Source: Planctomycetia bacterium
GTDB lineage: Bacteria > Planctomycetota > Phycisphaerae > Phycisphaerales > SM1A02
Length of the DNA stretch: 11,010 bases
Direction: 5' to 3'
Assembly: GCA_009936695.1 (NCBI GenBank)
Contig: JAACEA010000506.1
Location: 1 to 11,010 of the forward strand
The notes beneath the pieces were generated by a model. That model ran no database searches and had not been told where the DNA came from. It saw nothing but the letters and a program-made list of their open reading frames with translations. This document shows positions 1-7,193 of the stretch, piece after piece. How positions within the stretch are numbered: position 1 is the stretch's first letter; each line of letters opens with the position of its first letter. The position numbers and the translations under genes were made by a program.

Positions 1-2
1 CC

Positions 3-611
3 CTGCTCGAGAAGACCGAGACCGCGATGAAGCAGACGGCCTGGTTCGAAGCCGAACGCCATGCGGTCGCCGCCCTCGACCTCGCCATCGAGTCGGGGGA
101 TCATGAATCCGCGGCACGGGCGTGTCTTCCCCTGCAGGAGGCCCGTCGACAGCGCGCCCTCCTGGCGATCGACGCCGCCAAGGGCCACGTCGACGTCCTC
201 GATTCGGTGCCCGGCGAGATCGAATCCGTCGAAGCGGGCGTGTATCTCATCGAGCCGAACGGCGTCGGTGCGGACGCCCGACGACTCCGGATCGCGGCGC
301 TTCAGCTCGAGGTCCCCGTGCTGGTGGTGTGCCGCGAGCCGGTGAATCGCATGGGTCTGGTGACCATCGTCGCGATCGGTGGCAGCACCGTGCGAACCCG
401 CGTCGATCCGCCCGCTCACCTCGAACAGCCCGACCTCGAGTGGACGCTCGCCGCGCTGGAGCGGCTCGGGGATTCGGCCATCGAGGGCCTCGACCCCGGC
501 CTTTCCGGCCCCCAGCGAATCGACGCGCTTCGAGCCGTCCTCGACTCCGTCACGGACCACGAGCGTCTCCACCAGGCGTTGGCGGACGCGCTGCGGGCCG
601 CCGCCGGCTGA
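3..611 (+). CDS. Hypothetical protein, probably 5'-truncated by the window edge
   Basis: I do not recognise this protein. The reading frame is open from base 3 to the TGA at 609-611. The first in-frame ATG is at 27 and has no clear Shine-Dalgarno sequence. The codons before it (LLEKTETA) continue the same charged helical character, so the true start is probably upstream of the window. From the ATG it would be 194 residues. The N-terminal third is Ala/Glu/Arg-rich and predicted helical (ERHAVAALDLAIESGDHESAARACLPLQEARRQ), resembling a helical-repeat hairpin. The middle has alternating hydrophobic stretches (VYLIEP, VPVLVVC, GLVTIVAIGG) typical of an alpha/beta or beta-rich fold. The C-terminus is again helical. 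There is no signal peptide, membrane segment or catalytic motif. It converges on the M24 peptidase gene. My confidence that it is a real gene is good; its function is unknown. Confidence 0.75.
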   Translation: MLEKTETAMKQTAWFEAERHAVAALDLAIESGDHESAARACLPLQEARRQRALLAIDAAKGHVDVLDSVPGEIESVEAGVYLIEPNGVGADARRLRIAALQLEVPVLVVCREPVNRMGLVTIVAIGGSTVRTRVDPPAHLEQPDLEWTLAALERLGDSAIEGLDPGLSGPQRIDALRAVLDSVTDHERLHQALADALRAAAG

Positions 612-621
612 ACGCGAAGAC

Positions 622-1782
622 TCAGCGCCAGTCGAGGCCTTCCGGGAGCGTGTTCGCGTTGACGCATCCTTCGGCGGTGACGATCACCAGATCCTCGACC
701 CGGATGCCACCCAGGCGAGCGTCATAGAGCCCGGGCTCGATGGTGAGCGCATCACCGACCACGAGCTCCGGCCCCTTGAAGTCCAGCAACGGCAATTCGT
801 GGACTTCGAGCCCGAGCCCGTGCCCCGTCCCGTGCACCATGCCGCAGTAGTCGACATCCCCTTCCGGGGGGAGCCCGACTCCGAAGCCACGGGCTCGAAT
901 CTCCGCGATGCCGGCTTCGTGCACGGCCTCTCCGCTCACGCCAGCGCGAGTGGCGGCTTCCGAAGCCGCTCGGGCGGCCACCACGGCGGCGTGCATCGCC
1001 GCAAGAGGACCGGACACCTCCCCGTGAACCACCGTTCGAGTGCAGTCACCGTTGTACCGGGTCTTCTTGTCCTGCGGAAAGATGTCGACGATCACCGGTT
1101 CGCCGGTCCGCAGCGGACCGGTTCCCAGTTCGTGACAATCCGCGCCCATCGGACCTCCCGCGATGATCGCCGGACGCGACAGGAAGCCCGCATTGATGAG
1201 ATGGAGATCGACCATCGATCGAACGATCTCGCTGGTGAGAACCGCGCTATCGTGGATCAGCCTTCCCTCCGAGTCCACGCCGGCTCGCGCGATCGCCTCG
1301 CATGCCAGCCTCACCGCGGACTCGGTCACCCTCTGCGCATGGCGCAGATGCTCGATCTCCTCCGCATCCTTCGACCGCCGATCGACCACGCCCAGGTCAC
1401 GATCGCAGACCACCTCGATTCCTCGTTCGCGAAGACAATCAGCGAAGAGCATCGGAAGATCACGATGCACCACGGCCCGATCGATGTCGTGTCGAATCAG
1501 GAATTCCGCCGTCGCCTGCGCCGTGGCGATTGCTCGATCCCCGGAGAGTCCACCGGACGGTTCGAACTCCGCGGGACAGGTGACCTCGTCCGCCCGGGCG
1601 GTCACCCTCGCTCGATCCATTTCGATGTCTCTCACCATGAGCGTCGATCGTCGCTCGCCGTCCCTCTCCAGTTCGATCCACGCGGCGGGATCGCCGACCA
1701 GGAAGCGGATCTGGCGATACAGCGACATGTCGGCGATCGGAATTCCGGCGATGACGGTGGCAGTGGTCGATCTTGAGTTCAC
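622..1782 (-). CDS. M24-family metallopeptidase, Xaa-Pro aminopeptidase/dipeptidase type
   Basis: This is a probable cytoplasmic dinuclear-metal peptidase that removes N-terminal residues next to proline, or cleaves Xaa-Pro dipeptides. From the GTG at 1782 it has 386 residues. A creatinase-like N-terminal domain (about residues 10-130) precedes a pita-bread catalytic domain. The five metal ligands are visible: D233 (in VDIFP), D246 (in NGDCTRT), H321 (in HGTGHGLG), E349 (in TIEPGLY) and E363 (in RVEDL). H328, in EVHE, is the usual catalytic histidine. I chose the GTG because the family core starts just after it (VIAGIPIADMSLY) and a GGAG lies about 10 bases upstream. An in-frame ATG at 1866 would add 28 residues, but those have AT-ending and rare codons (AGT, ATA) unlike the rest and no nearby Shine-Dalgarno. 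The exact substrate cannot be read from sequence. It stands alone, convergent with the gene to its left. Confidence 0.9.
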   Translation of the reverse strand: MNSRSTTATVIAGIPIADMSLYRQIRFLVGDPAAWIELERDGERRSTLMVRDIEMDRARVTARADEVTCPAEFEPSGGLSGDRAIATAQATAEFLIRHDIDRAVVHRDLPMLFADCLRERGIEVVCDRDLGVVDRRSKDAEEIEHLRHAQRVTESAVRLACEAIARAGVDSEGRLIHDSAVLTSEIVRSMVDLHLINAGFLSRPAIIAGGPMGADCHELGTGPLRTGEPVIVDIFPQDKKTRYNGDCTRTVVHGEVSGPLAAMHAAVVAARAASEAATRAGVSGEAVHEAGIAEIRARGFGVGLPPEGDVDYCGMVHGTGHGLGLEVHELPLLDFKGPELVVGDALTIEPGLYDARLGGIRVEDLVIVTAEGCVNANTLPEGLDWR

Positions 1783-1922
1783 GTGCTGGCTGCTCCGCGG
1801 GTCAATCGTCGATTCCGAGGTCTCGAATCCTATCCCCGGGGACTTCAGGTATCCAAGCCGACTCATCGTTTGATGACCGAAAAACTCCGGCCACCCGCCG
1901 CGGCCTCGATCCGGACCTCGAC

Positions 1923-1951
1923 TTGTGACCGGTTGGAGAAGCGGGCATCAT
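1923..1951 (+). promoter_or_regulatory. Possible sigma70-like promoter for the lipoprotein gene
   Basis: TTGTGA at 1923-1928 and CATCAT at 1946-1951 are separated by 17 bases. Each matches four of six consensus positions. Transcription would start near 1958 and give a leader of about 60 bases. The perfect palindrome GGACCGGTCC at 1959-1968 sits right at that predicted start, where an operator could lie. In GC-rich DNA this strength of match arises by chance, so the call is weak. Confidence 0.25.
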
Positions 1952-2017
1952 TGTCGACGGACCGGTCCCGATGGACGGGTCACGCCCCGATTCCCCATCC
2001 ACCGCCTGGAACCCACG

Positions 2018-2368
2018 ATGCGCCATGTCCTCTCCTCCGCCGTTCTCCTCGGAATCCTGTCGCTGGCCGGATGCAACGCCACCTCAAGCCCGGTCGTGGG
2101 AACCTGGGAGGGGCGGGCCACCAGCGATGAGGCGCCGTTCTCGTTCGGTGCCGTGACCTTTGCGCCCGACGGTACGTTCACCGCGGAAGCGAAGTACGGC
2201 GACACCACCCGCGCCGTGAGCGGACGCTACACCACCGAAGGGGAACAGATCACCCTCGCCGGCCAGGGGATTCCGCCGCGGGTCTACCAGGTCTCGACGG
2301 GGGACGACACCGCCGTCTTCACCGATCAGACGACCGGCAAGTCGATGACCCTCGATCGATTCAAGTGA
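2018..2368 (+). CDS. Small lipoprotein with a lipocalin-like beta-rich domain
   Basis: This is a 116-residue exported lipoprotein of unknown role. The start is the ATG at 2018 because a textbook lipoprotein signal follows directly: a short basic start (MRH), a hydrophobic stretch (residues 4-16), then the lipobox L-A-G-C with C19 as the lipidated cysteine. Extending the frame upstream would bury this signal behind about 30 arginine-rich residues. The mature part begins with a Ser/Thr linker, then VVGTWEGR, repeated FxPDGTF-like turns and beta-strand patterns ending in MTLDRFK. This resembles small lipocalin-like or META-type domains that begin with a GTW motif. No catalytic residues are evident. 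It probably sits in a membrane facing the periplasm. It is monocistronic: divergent from the M24 peptidase gene and convergent with ettA. No strong Shine-Dalgarno is visible. Confidence 0.85.
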   Translation: MRHVLSSAVLLGILSLAGCNATSSPVVGTWEGRATSDEAPFSFGAVTFAPDGTFTAEAKYGDTTRAVSGRYTTEGEQITLAGQGIPPRVYQVSTGDDTAVFTDQTTGKSMTLDRFK

Positions 2369-2411
2369 TCCGACGCGTCCCGGTCGCCGACGCACGGTCG
2401 CGGAACGAACG

Positions 2412-2443
2412 ACGCCGGTTCTCCCCGATGGGAGGACCGGCGT
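2412..2443. terminator. Strong hairpin between convergent genes, probable bidirectional terminator
   Basis: Bases 2412-2425 pair with 2430-2443. Eight perfect pairs (ACGCCGGT with ACCGGCGT) are followed by one T-G wobble and five more pairs, closing a CGAT loop. It lies 43 bases after the lipoprotein stop and 34 bases after the ettA stop on the other strand, which is where a shared terminator belongs. Neither side has a T-run, so it is not a canonical intrinsic terminator; it may stop polymerase with help or protect 3' ends. Confidence 0.6.
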
Positions 2444-2477
2444 TCGAGATCACATGATCAGCATGGATCATGCATGG

Positions 2478-4166
2478 TCAGTCCCGGACGAGGCGTCGAT
2501 ACTTGATCCGGCTCGGATTCGTCGCATCCTCCCCGAGCCGTTTCCGCCGATCCGCCTCATAGCTCGACCAGTCGCCCTCCCACCACTTCACCACGCTGTC
2601 GCCCTCGAACGCGAGGATGTGGGTGGTGATCCGGTCGAGGAACCAGCGATCATGGCTGATCACGACCGCGCAACCCGCGAATGACTCGATCGCATCCTCG
2701 AGCGCTCGAAGCGTATGGACGTCGAGATCGTTGGTGGGTTCGTCGAGCAGGAGCACGTTGCACTCGCTCCGGAGCATCCGGGCGAGGTGCACCCGATTCC
2801 GCTCGCCGCCCGAGAGGTCGTCCACGCATTTCTGCTGAGCGGTACCCGTGAATCCGAAGCGGCTGACGTAGGCCCGGCTGTTGACCGTGGCGTTTCCGAG
2901 CTTCAGTTCCTCGTCGCCGTCGGTGATCGCCTCCCAGATGGACTTGCCCGCCGGCAGGGAATCGCGGCCCTGCTCGACGTATCCGAGCTTGACGGTCTCG
3001 CCGACCTCGAATGCACCCGCATCCACCTGGTCGTCGCCGGTGATCATCTTGAACATCGTCGTCTTTCCCGCGCCGTTCGGGCCCACGACGCCGACCACGC
3101 CGCCCGGAGGAAGCGAGAACGTCAGGTCGTCGAAGAGCAGCTTCTCGCCGAACGCCTTGGAGACGGACTTCGCGGTGATGACCCGATCGCCGAGCCTCGG
3201 GCCGGGTGGGATCCAGATCTCGATCTCCGCCAGCTTCTCGCGTCCCTGTTCACCGAGCATCTTCTCGTACGAGGCGATTCGAGCCTTGTTCTTCGACTGA
3301 CGTCCCTTCGGATTCTGCTGGATCCACTTGAGCTCTCGCTGCAGGGCCTTACGACGCTTGTCCTCGCCACGGGCCTCCACCGCGAGCCGCTTGTCCTTCT
3401 GATCGAGCCAGGAGGAGTAGTTGCCCCGCCAGGGGATCCCCTCGCCTCGATCGAGTTCGAGGATCCAGCCGGCGACGTTGTCGAGGAAGTACCGATCATG
3501 GGTGACCGCGATGACCGTGCCGGTGTAGCGTTGCAGGTGCTGCTCGAGCCAGGCGATGCTCTCCGCATCGAGATGGTTCGTCGGCTCGTCGAGCAGCAGG
3601 ATGTCGGGTTGGGTGAGAAGGAGTCGGCAGAGGGCCACCCGTCGTTTCTCGCCGCCCGAGAGGGTCTCGCAGGACTGGTCCTCGGGCGGACACCGGAGGG
3701 CGTCCATCGCCTGCTTCAACCGGCTCTCGAGATTCCAGGCATCGAGCGCGTCCAACCGCTCCTGGACTTCACCCTGCTTCTCCAGGAGCTTCTCCATGTC
3801 GTCCGCGGACATCTCTTCGGCGAAGCGGCCGTTGATCTCCTCGAACTCCCGCAACAGGGCCACGGTCTCACCCGCGCCCTCCTCGACGATCTCCCGGACG
3901 GTCCTGGACTCGTCGACCAGCGGCTCCTGCTCGAGGTAACCGATCGTGAACCCGCGTTTGATCTCGGTATGGCCGTCGAATTCGGTGTCGATGCCCGCGA
4001 GGATCTTCAGCAGGGTCGACTTGCCCGAACCGTTGAGGCCCAGCACGCCGATCTTCGCCCCGTGGAAGTAGCTGAGATTGATGTCCTTGAGGATGTCCTT
4101 CTTGCCCACCCGCTTGGTGACGCCGATCATCGAATAGATGGGGACTTCCGACTTGTCTGCCGCCAT
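2478..4166 (-). CDS. ettA: Energy-dependent translational throttle protein EttA (ABC-F ATPase)
   Basis: EttA is a cytoplasmic ABC-F protein. It binds the ribosomal E site and gates entry into the elongation cycle according to ATP/ADP level. The 562-residue length is normal for the family. Two ABC domains are complete. The first has Walker A GLNGSGKST (43-51), signature LSGGEKRR (169-176) and Walker B LLLDEPTNHLD (190-200, catalytic E194). The second has GPNGAGKTT (362-370), LSGGERNR (451-458) and LLLDEPTNDLD (472-482, E476). A charged insertion at about 90-150 matches the arm domain. The inter-domain linker (about 250-320, rich in Lys/Arg, with NPKGRQSKNKARIASYEKM) is the P-site tRNA-interaction motif region. 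The N-terminal YSMIGVTKRVGKKDILKDINLSYFHGAKIGVLG pattern and the C-terminal RRKRLGEDATNPSRIKYRRL are typical of EttA rather than Uup or antibiotic-resistance ABC-F proteins. AGGAG lies 7 bases before the ATG. It is monocistronic and divergent from the DUF2071 gene. Confidence 0.97.
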   Translation of the reverse strand: MAADKSEVPIYSMIGVTKRVGKKDILKDINLSYFHGAKIGVLGLNGSGKSTLLKILAGIDTEFDGHTEIKRGFTIGYLEQEPLVDESRTVREIVEEGAGETVALLREFEEINGRFAEEMSADDMEKLLEKQGEVQERLDALDAWNLESRLKQAMDALRCPPEDQSCETLSGGEKRRVALCRLLLTQPDILLLDEPTNHLDAESIAWLEQHLQRYTGTVIAVTHDRYFLDNVAGWILELDRGEGIPWRGNYSSWLDQKDKRLAVEARGEDKRRKALQRELKWIQQNPKGRQSKNKARIASYEKMLGEQGREKLAEIEIWIPPGPRLGDRVITAKSVSKAFGEKLLFDDLTFSLPPGGVVGVVGPNGAGKTTMFKMITGDDQVDAGAFEVGETVKLGYVEQGRDSLPAGKSIWEAITDGDEELKLGNATVNSRAYVSRFGFTGTAQQKCVDDLSGGERNRVHLARMLRSECNVLLLDEPTNDLDVHTLRALEDAIESFAGCAVVISHDRWFLDRITTHILAFEGDSVVKWWEGDWSSYEADRRKRLGEDATNPSRIKYRRLVRD

Positions 4167-4257
4167 GACGCCGCTCCTCGCTCACCGAAATCCACGTCGA
4201 ACCGGCTCGACGGAAACCGAGATGCTACCGTCCAACAAGCCGACCGCGAGCCCCTCG

Positions 4258-4977
4258 ATGAACGACCTTCCCGAACTTCCGGCGCGAACCCCCGCGGTGC
4301 TCATGACCTGGGCGGACATCGCGTTCGCCCACTGGCGGGTCTCGCCCGAGATCCTCCGGCCCCTGATCCCGCCCGAATTGGAACTCGACCTCCACGACGG
4401 CTCGGCCTGGATCGGCCTGATCCCGTTCGAGATGCGGGACTGCGACTTCCGAGGGGTCCCGTCCCTCCCCGGCCTCGGCACGTTTCTCGAATGCAACGTC
4501 CGGACCTACGTGCGACATCGCGGCATTCCGGGGGTGTGGTTCTTCTCCCTCGACGCCGAGTCGCGACTCGCGGTGATCGGTGGCCGCGTGGCCTGGGGGC
4601 TGAACTATCGGCTCGCCCGCTTCCGACGAGAGCGGGCCGGCGCGTCGTTCCGGTACCAACTCACTCGTCATCGAGGCGACGGCACGGGTCGGCTCGACTG
4701 GACGCCCGGTCCACCGATCCCGCGGCCGGCGCCCGACTCCCTCGAGCACTTCCTCGTGGAGCGATATCATCTGTACTCGATGCGTCGCGGGCGGTTGATT
4801 CGCGGCCGCGTGGATCATCCTCCCTGGGATCTGCGTTCGGCGACCGCAGATCGAGTCGACACCGGTCTGGTTCGCGCGGCAGGCATCGACGTCGAGGGAA
4901 CCCCGGTGCTCCACTGCTCGAATGGCGTGCGGGTCAAGGGCTTCTCGCCGGTGCCCGCGAGTCGAGCGACGGACTGA
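4258..4977 (+). CDS. DUF2071 / YqjF-like protein (COG3361-type)
   Basis: This 239-residue protein shows the DUF2071 pattern. It has an early MTWADIAFAHWRVSPEILRPLIPPELELDLHDGSAWIGLIPF-type block (about residues 16-60), then FLECNVRTYVRHRGIPGVWFFSLDAES (about 80-105). Later come FLVERYHLYSMRRGRLIRGRVDHPPW (about 164-190) and a short C-terminal HCSNGVRVKGFSPV. The molecular function of the family is not established, and I see no signal peptide, membrane helix or nucleotide-binding motif. I chose the ATG at 4258 because conserved sequence begins about 15 residues after it. An in-frame ATG at 4222 would add 12 unremarkable residues, and starting at 4138 would overlap ettA. It probably forms a two-gene unit with the DCC protein that starts 35 bases downstream. 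Family assignment is firm; role is unknown. Confidence 0.88.
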   Translation: MNDLPELPARTPAVLMTWADIAFAHWRVSPEILRPLIPPELELDLHDGSAWIGLIPFEMRDCDFRGVPSLPGLGTFLECNVRTYVRHRGIPGVWFFSLDAESRLAVIGGRVAWGLNYRLARFRRERAGASFRYQLTRHRGDGTGRLDWTPGPPIPRPAPDSLEHFLVERYHLYSMRRGRLIRGRVDHPPWDLRSATADRVDTGLVRAAGIDVEGTPVLHCSNGVRVKGFSPVPASRATD

Positions 4978-5012
4978 CCCGCGCGAAGACGAGCTCTCCA
5001 GGAGAACCCCGC

Positions 5013-5444
5013 ATGCCGCGAGCGACTCATCACTCGAACGAACAGGAAACCGAACGGCCCCCGGTGCTCTTCTACGACGGGGAATGCGGCCTGTGTCATC
5101 GCTGCGTGGCCTGGTTCCTGCGGCATGATCGGGGTGCGAGGCTGCGATTCGCGCCACTCCAGGGCGACACCTACGCCGGACTCGACCGCCCCCGACCGGC
5201 CGACGTCTCCACGATGGTGCTGCTGGATGAACGTGGTCTATGGACCGAGAGCGATGCGGTCTTGTCGGCGCTGCGGGCCGTCGGCGGTGGCTGGAGGGTG
5301 TTCGCCTCGATGGGCCGGATGCTGCCGAAGTTCCTTCGTGACGGCGCGTACCGCTTCATCGCGAAACGCCGGCTGGGCTGGTTCGGTCCGGCGGACGCGT
5401 GCCGCTTGCCCGGCGACGGTGACGAGACGAGATTTCTTCCCTGA
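5013..5444 (+). CDS. DCC-family (DUF393) thiol-disulfide oxidoreductase-like protein
   Basis: This 143-residue protein carries the defining DCC motif, D22-G-E-C25-G-L-C28, inside VLFYDGECGLCHRCVAWFLRHD. The two cysteines form a CxxC redox pair on a predicted thioredoxin-like fold, and a third cysteine (C31) follows closely. The downstream blocks RFAPLQGD, STMVLLDE, WTESDAVLSALRAVGG and the terminal RRLGWFG are also characteristic. The real substrate of this family is unknown, and the oxidoreductase name rests on the CxxC motif. The ATG at 5013 has a good AGGAG 8 bases upstream. The frame stays open far upstream by chance, antisense to ettA and across the DUF2071 gene, but the ribosome site and the family N-terminus fix this start. 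There is no signal peptide, so it is probably cytoplasmic. It converges on the DUF2237 gene, with 26 bases between stops and no hairpin. Confidence 0.93.
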   Translation: MPRATHHSNEQETERPPVLFYDGECGLCHRCVAWFLRHDRGARLRFAPLQGDTYAGLDRPRPADVSTMVLLDERGLWTESDAVLSALRAVGGGWRVFASMGRMLPKFLRDGAYRFIAKRRLGWFGPADACRLPGDGDETRFLP

Positions 5445-5470
5445 GCGGAGGCCGACGGGTGCCGGGCGGT

Positions 5471-5869
5471 TCAGCCGTCGATCGCCCGTGCCCGCAGTCG
5501 CTCGAGCGGAACCACCTCGAGCGTACGGGCGTGCGTCGCCGCGAGAAAGACCTGCGGTGAGGCGCCGGCGTCATCCGCCTCGCGCCATCGCGCAGCACAG
5601 AGGCACCAGCGATCCCCCGGCTTCAACCCCTCGAACCCCCACTCCGGCCGCGGCGTCGAAAGATCGTTCCCGGCGGCCTTGCTGAACTCGAGGAATTCCG
5701 CGGTCATCAGGCTGCAGACCGAGTGGATGCCTTGATCGTCGGGACCGGAGCGACAGCAGCCATCGCGGTAGTACCCGGTCAGCGGCTCGATGCTGCACGG
5801 CTTCAGCTCCCCGCCAAGCACGTTGCGGTCGACGGCATCGGCCCGGGCCGAATCGGCGGATCGAATCAT
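5471..5869 (-). CDS. DUF2237 family protein
   Basis: This 132-residue soluble protein matches DUF2237 along nearly its whole length: NVLGG (16-20), TGYYRDGCC (31-39), VCSLMTAEFLEFSK (51-64), GNDLSTPRPE (67-76), then LKPGDRWCLCAARW (82-95). It ends with the ATHxxTLEVVPLE block. Six cysteines (C25, C38, C39, C52, C89, C91) are all in conserved positions, which suggests metal or redox chemistry, although no function is established for the family. The start is the ATG at 5869: an AAAGGAG lies 7 bases upstream, the best ribosome site in the window. A TTG six codons earlier would lie inside the sequence upstream of that site. It is downstream of marC on the same strand with a 155-base gap holding a palindromic site, so it may have its own promoter. 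Confidence 0.93.
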   Translation of the reverse strand: MIRSADSARADAVDRNVLGGELKPCSIEPLTGYYRDGCCRSGPDDQGIHSVCSLMTAEFLEFSKAAGNDLSTPRPEWGFEGLKPGDRWCLCAARWREADDAGASPQVFLAATHARTLEVVPLERLRARAIDG

Positions 5870-5943
5870 CGAGACACTCCTTTCCAACGCTCGCCAAAGG
5901 CGATCCGCTCCCGCGGAATCGCTGGGGATTCATGGCGACCATC

Positions 5944-5971
5944 AGAACTTCAGAACTTCGGTCCGAAGTTC
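5944..5971. promoter_or_regulatory. Operator-like cluster: two direct and one inverted GAACTTC element
   Basis: AGAACTTC occurs twice in tandem (5944-5951 and 5952-5959). The second copy is also the left half of a perfect 9-base inverted repeat, GAACTTCGG (5953-5961) and CCGAAGTTC (5963-5971), around a single T. A one-base centre suits a protein-binding site better than an RNA hairpin, and no T-run follows on the minus strand. It lies 84 bases upstream of the DUF2237 start and 54 bases past the marC stop. A transcription-factor site for the DUF2237 gene is the more natural reading; a weak marC terminator is the alternative. Confidence 0.45.
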
Positions 5972-6024
5972 ACCCCTGGAACCGGGCCCATGCTAGCGGT
6001 ACCGCTGGATCCGCATCAAGGCCC

Positions 6025-6756
6025 TCATTTCGTCGTGACGGACGGATCGGCGGCTCGTGCGGCCTGAGCGGAATCGACCTCTTCGACGATTTCCGGAATG
6101 ATCTGCTTCACACCGCCACCCACCGACTGCTGGAATCCGGTCAGCATCATGTCCGCGGCGATCGCGACCAGGATCATGCCCATGAAGCGGAGGATGATCT
6201 GCTGGGCGTGCGGCGTGATGAATCGTTGGAGGAGACCACTGAGCGCGAAGCACACGCCCATGATCAGGGTCAACGCCGCGGTTCCCGCGGCCGCGCCGAT
6301 CTGTCCGGAAAGCGTCGGATAGGCCGCCGCCACGGTCACGACGGTGGTGATCGAGCCGGGGCCACCGAGAATCGGCATCGAGAGCGGCACGATCAACGCA
6401 TTGTTGACTTTCACCTCGTCGGCCTGAAGGTCAAGGAGTTTCTTCTCGCCCTCCGGCGTGGTGTGCGCCTCGTTGTCACCACCCTTGAGCATCTTGAAAC
6501 CGATGCCAAGGACGATGAGCCCGCCGGCAAGCTGGAAGGCGGGAAGGGAGATTCCAAACGCATTGAGAATGGCGGTGCCACCGAAGACCGCCCCGATGAG
6601 GATGATCAACACCACGATCGTCACCTTCAAGGCCGCCTTGGCCTTGAATCGAGCTGGCAGATCCCCCGTCATCGAGATGAAGATCCCCGTGTTCCCGATG
6701 GGGTTCATCATGGCGAAGAGGCCGAGAAACGCTTTCAGGAAGGCGACGTGGTCCAT
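6025..6756 (-). CDS. MarC-family integral membrane protein
   Basis: This is a 243-residue inner-membrane protein of the MarC/UPF0056 family. Despite the historical name (multiple antibiotic resistance), its transport substrate is not established. Six hydrophobic segments are visible at roughly 4-24, 43-63, 70-90, 119-141, 152-174 and 187-207. The family's two related half-motifs are present: MNPIGNTGIFISMTGD (17-32) and VPLSMPILGGPGSITTVV (123-140). A hydrophilic loop between segments 3 and 4 (91-118) and a charged tail (208-243) make it slightly longer than usual. The start is the ATG at 6756, directly before the first membrane segment. The frame continues upstream for 53 arginine-rich codons that look non-coding. 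A GAGG lies 11 bases upstream. TTGAGG and GATCAT with 17 bases between them (6791-6763) form a weak promoter match that would make the message nearly leaderless. Confidence 0.93.
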   Translation of the reverse strand: MDHVAFLKAFLGLFAMMNPIGNTGIFISMTGDLPARFKAKAALKVTIVVLIILIGAVFGGTAILNAFGISLPAFQLAGGLIVLGIGFKMLKGGDNEAHTTPEGEKKLLDLQADEVKVNNALIVPLSMPILGGPGSITTVVTVAAAYPTLSGQIGAAAGTAALTLIMGVCFALSGLLQRFITPHAQQIILRFMGMILVAIAADMMLTGFQQSVGGGVKQIIPEIVEEVDSAQAARAADPSVTTK

Positions 6757-7100
6757 GCGACGATGATCCTCGATTCGAAGTGATCCCTCAACTCGGGCGA
6801 CATTCCACGCACGCGGAGCGATCTCGCCCTCGGGGCAACGAGATCCGGCTTCCGCCCGGCGGTCGCGCGAGAGACATCGCGGTGCTCGTGCGTGGCCTCG
6901 CGTGCCTCGCGTCACGATTCCCGGCCCGATCCGCCCTGGTGCGGCCGCGTGAGCAACTGCCGTTCCGATGAAGAAGCGGCGACTGACCCAAATCCACCTC
7001 CGCCCCCGTCATCCTCGATTCTCGACCGGTGCATCGAGATCGCTCATGGACGATCTTCGCAGTTGCGGACGAACATCCCGTTCACTCGCGCCTGGAGGCA

Positions 7101-7148
7101 TGAAAAGAAGCACGACGGTGTCGGGAACGAGTCCCGTCACCGCCGTGC
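7101..7148 (-). terminator. Intrinsic terminator, minus strand, with no obvious upstream gene
   Basis: Bases 7110-7126 pair with 7132-7148. The stem is 17 positions long with two mismatches (7115/7143 and 7121/7137) and a five-base loop. Read on the minus strand, the stem is followed at once by TTCTTTTC (7109-7102), a classic U-tract. On the plus strand no T-run follows, so the direction is clear. No recognised minus-strand gene lies between it and the divergent CarH-like gene, so it implies a short minus-strand transcript or control of antisense transcription. Confidence 0.7.
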
Positions 7149-7168
7149 CATGGGGTGGCGTATGAATG

Positions 7169-7193
7169 CGAATTGAGCGAAACGTTCAATTCG
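7169..7193. promoter_or_regulatory. Perfect dyad CGAATTGA-N9-TCAATTCG, candidate operator
   Basis: CGAATTGA (7169-7176) and TCAATTCG (7186-7193) are exact reverse complements separated by nine bases, inside an AT-rich island of an otherwise GC-rich sequence. Related TTCAA elements recur on the plus strand at 7185-7189, 7194-7198, 7209-7213 and 7248-7252. TTCAT variants are at 7235-7239 and 7244-7248. The position, about 130-155 bases before the CarH-like ATG, suits an operator, perhaps for autoregulation, since MerR/CarH-type proteins often bind repeated or dyad sites near their own promoters. The binding protein is not known. Confidence 0.45.

Noticed and set aside
379..1776. 465-codon plus-strand frame antisense to the M24 peptidase gene
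   Set aside because: It overlaps the end of the first gene and mirrors a peptidase with all its metal ligands. Its translation is Arg/Asp/His-rich without motifs.
2453..2472. CATGATC and GATCATG inverted repeat beside the ettA stop
   Set aside because: A 7-base stem of mostly A-T pairs next to a much stronger hairpin; too weak to call separately.
2715..5012. Very long plus-strand open frame antisense to ettA, continuing into the DCC gene
   Set aside because: In GC-rich DNA the antisense frame of a real gene often stays open. The opposite strand encodes a complete EttA, and only the final part (5013-5444) matches a family and has a ribosome site.
5932..6783. 283-codon plus-strand frame over marC
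   Set aside because: Its translation is an extreme His/Asp/Arg/Glu mixture, the typical mirror of hydrophobic membrane codons.
6892..7176. 94-codon plus-strand frame in the 567-base gap
   Set aside because: It has proline and arginine runs, no ribosome site, and overlaps the terminator hairpin.
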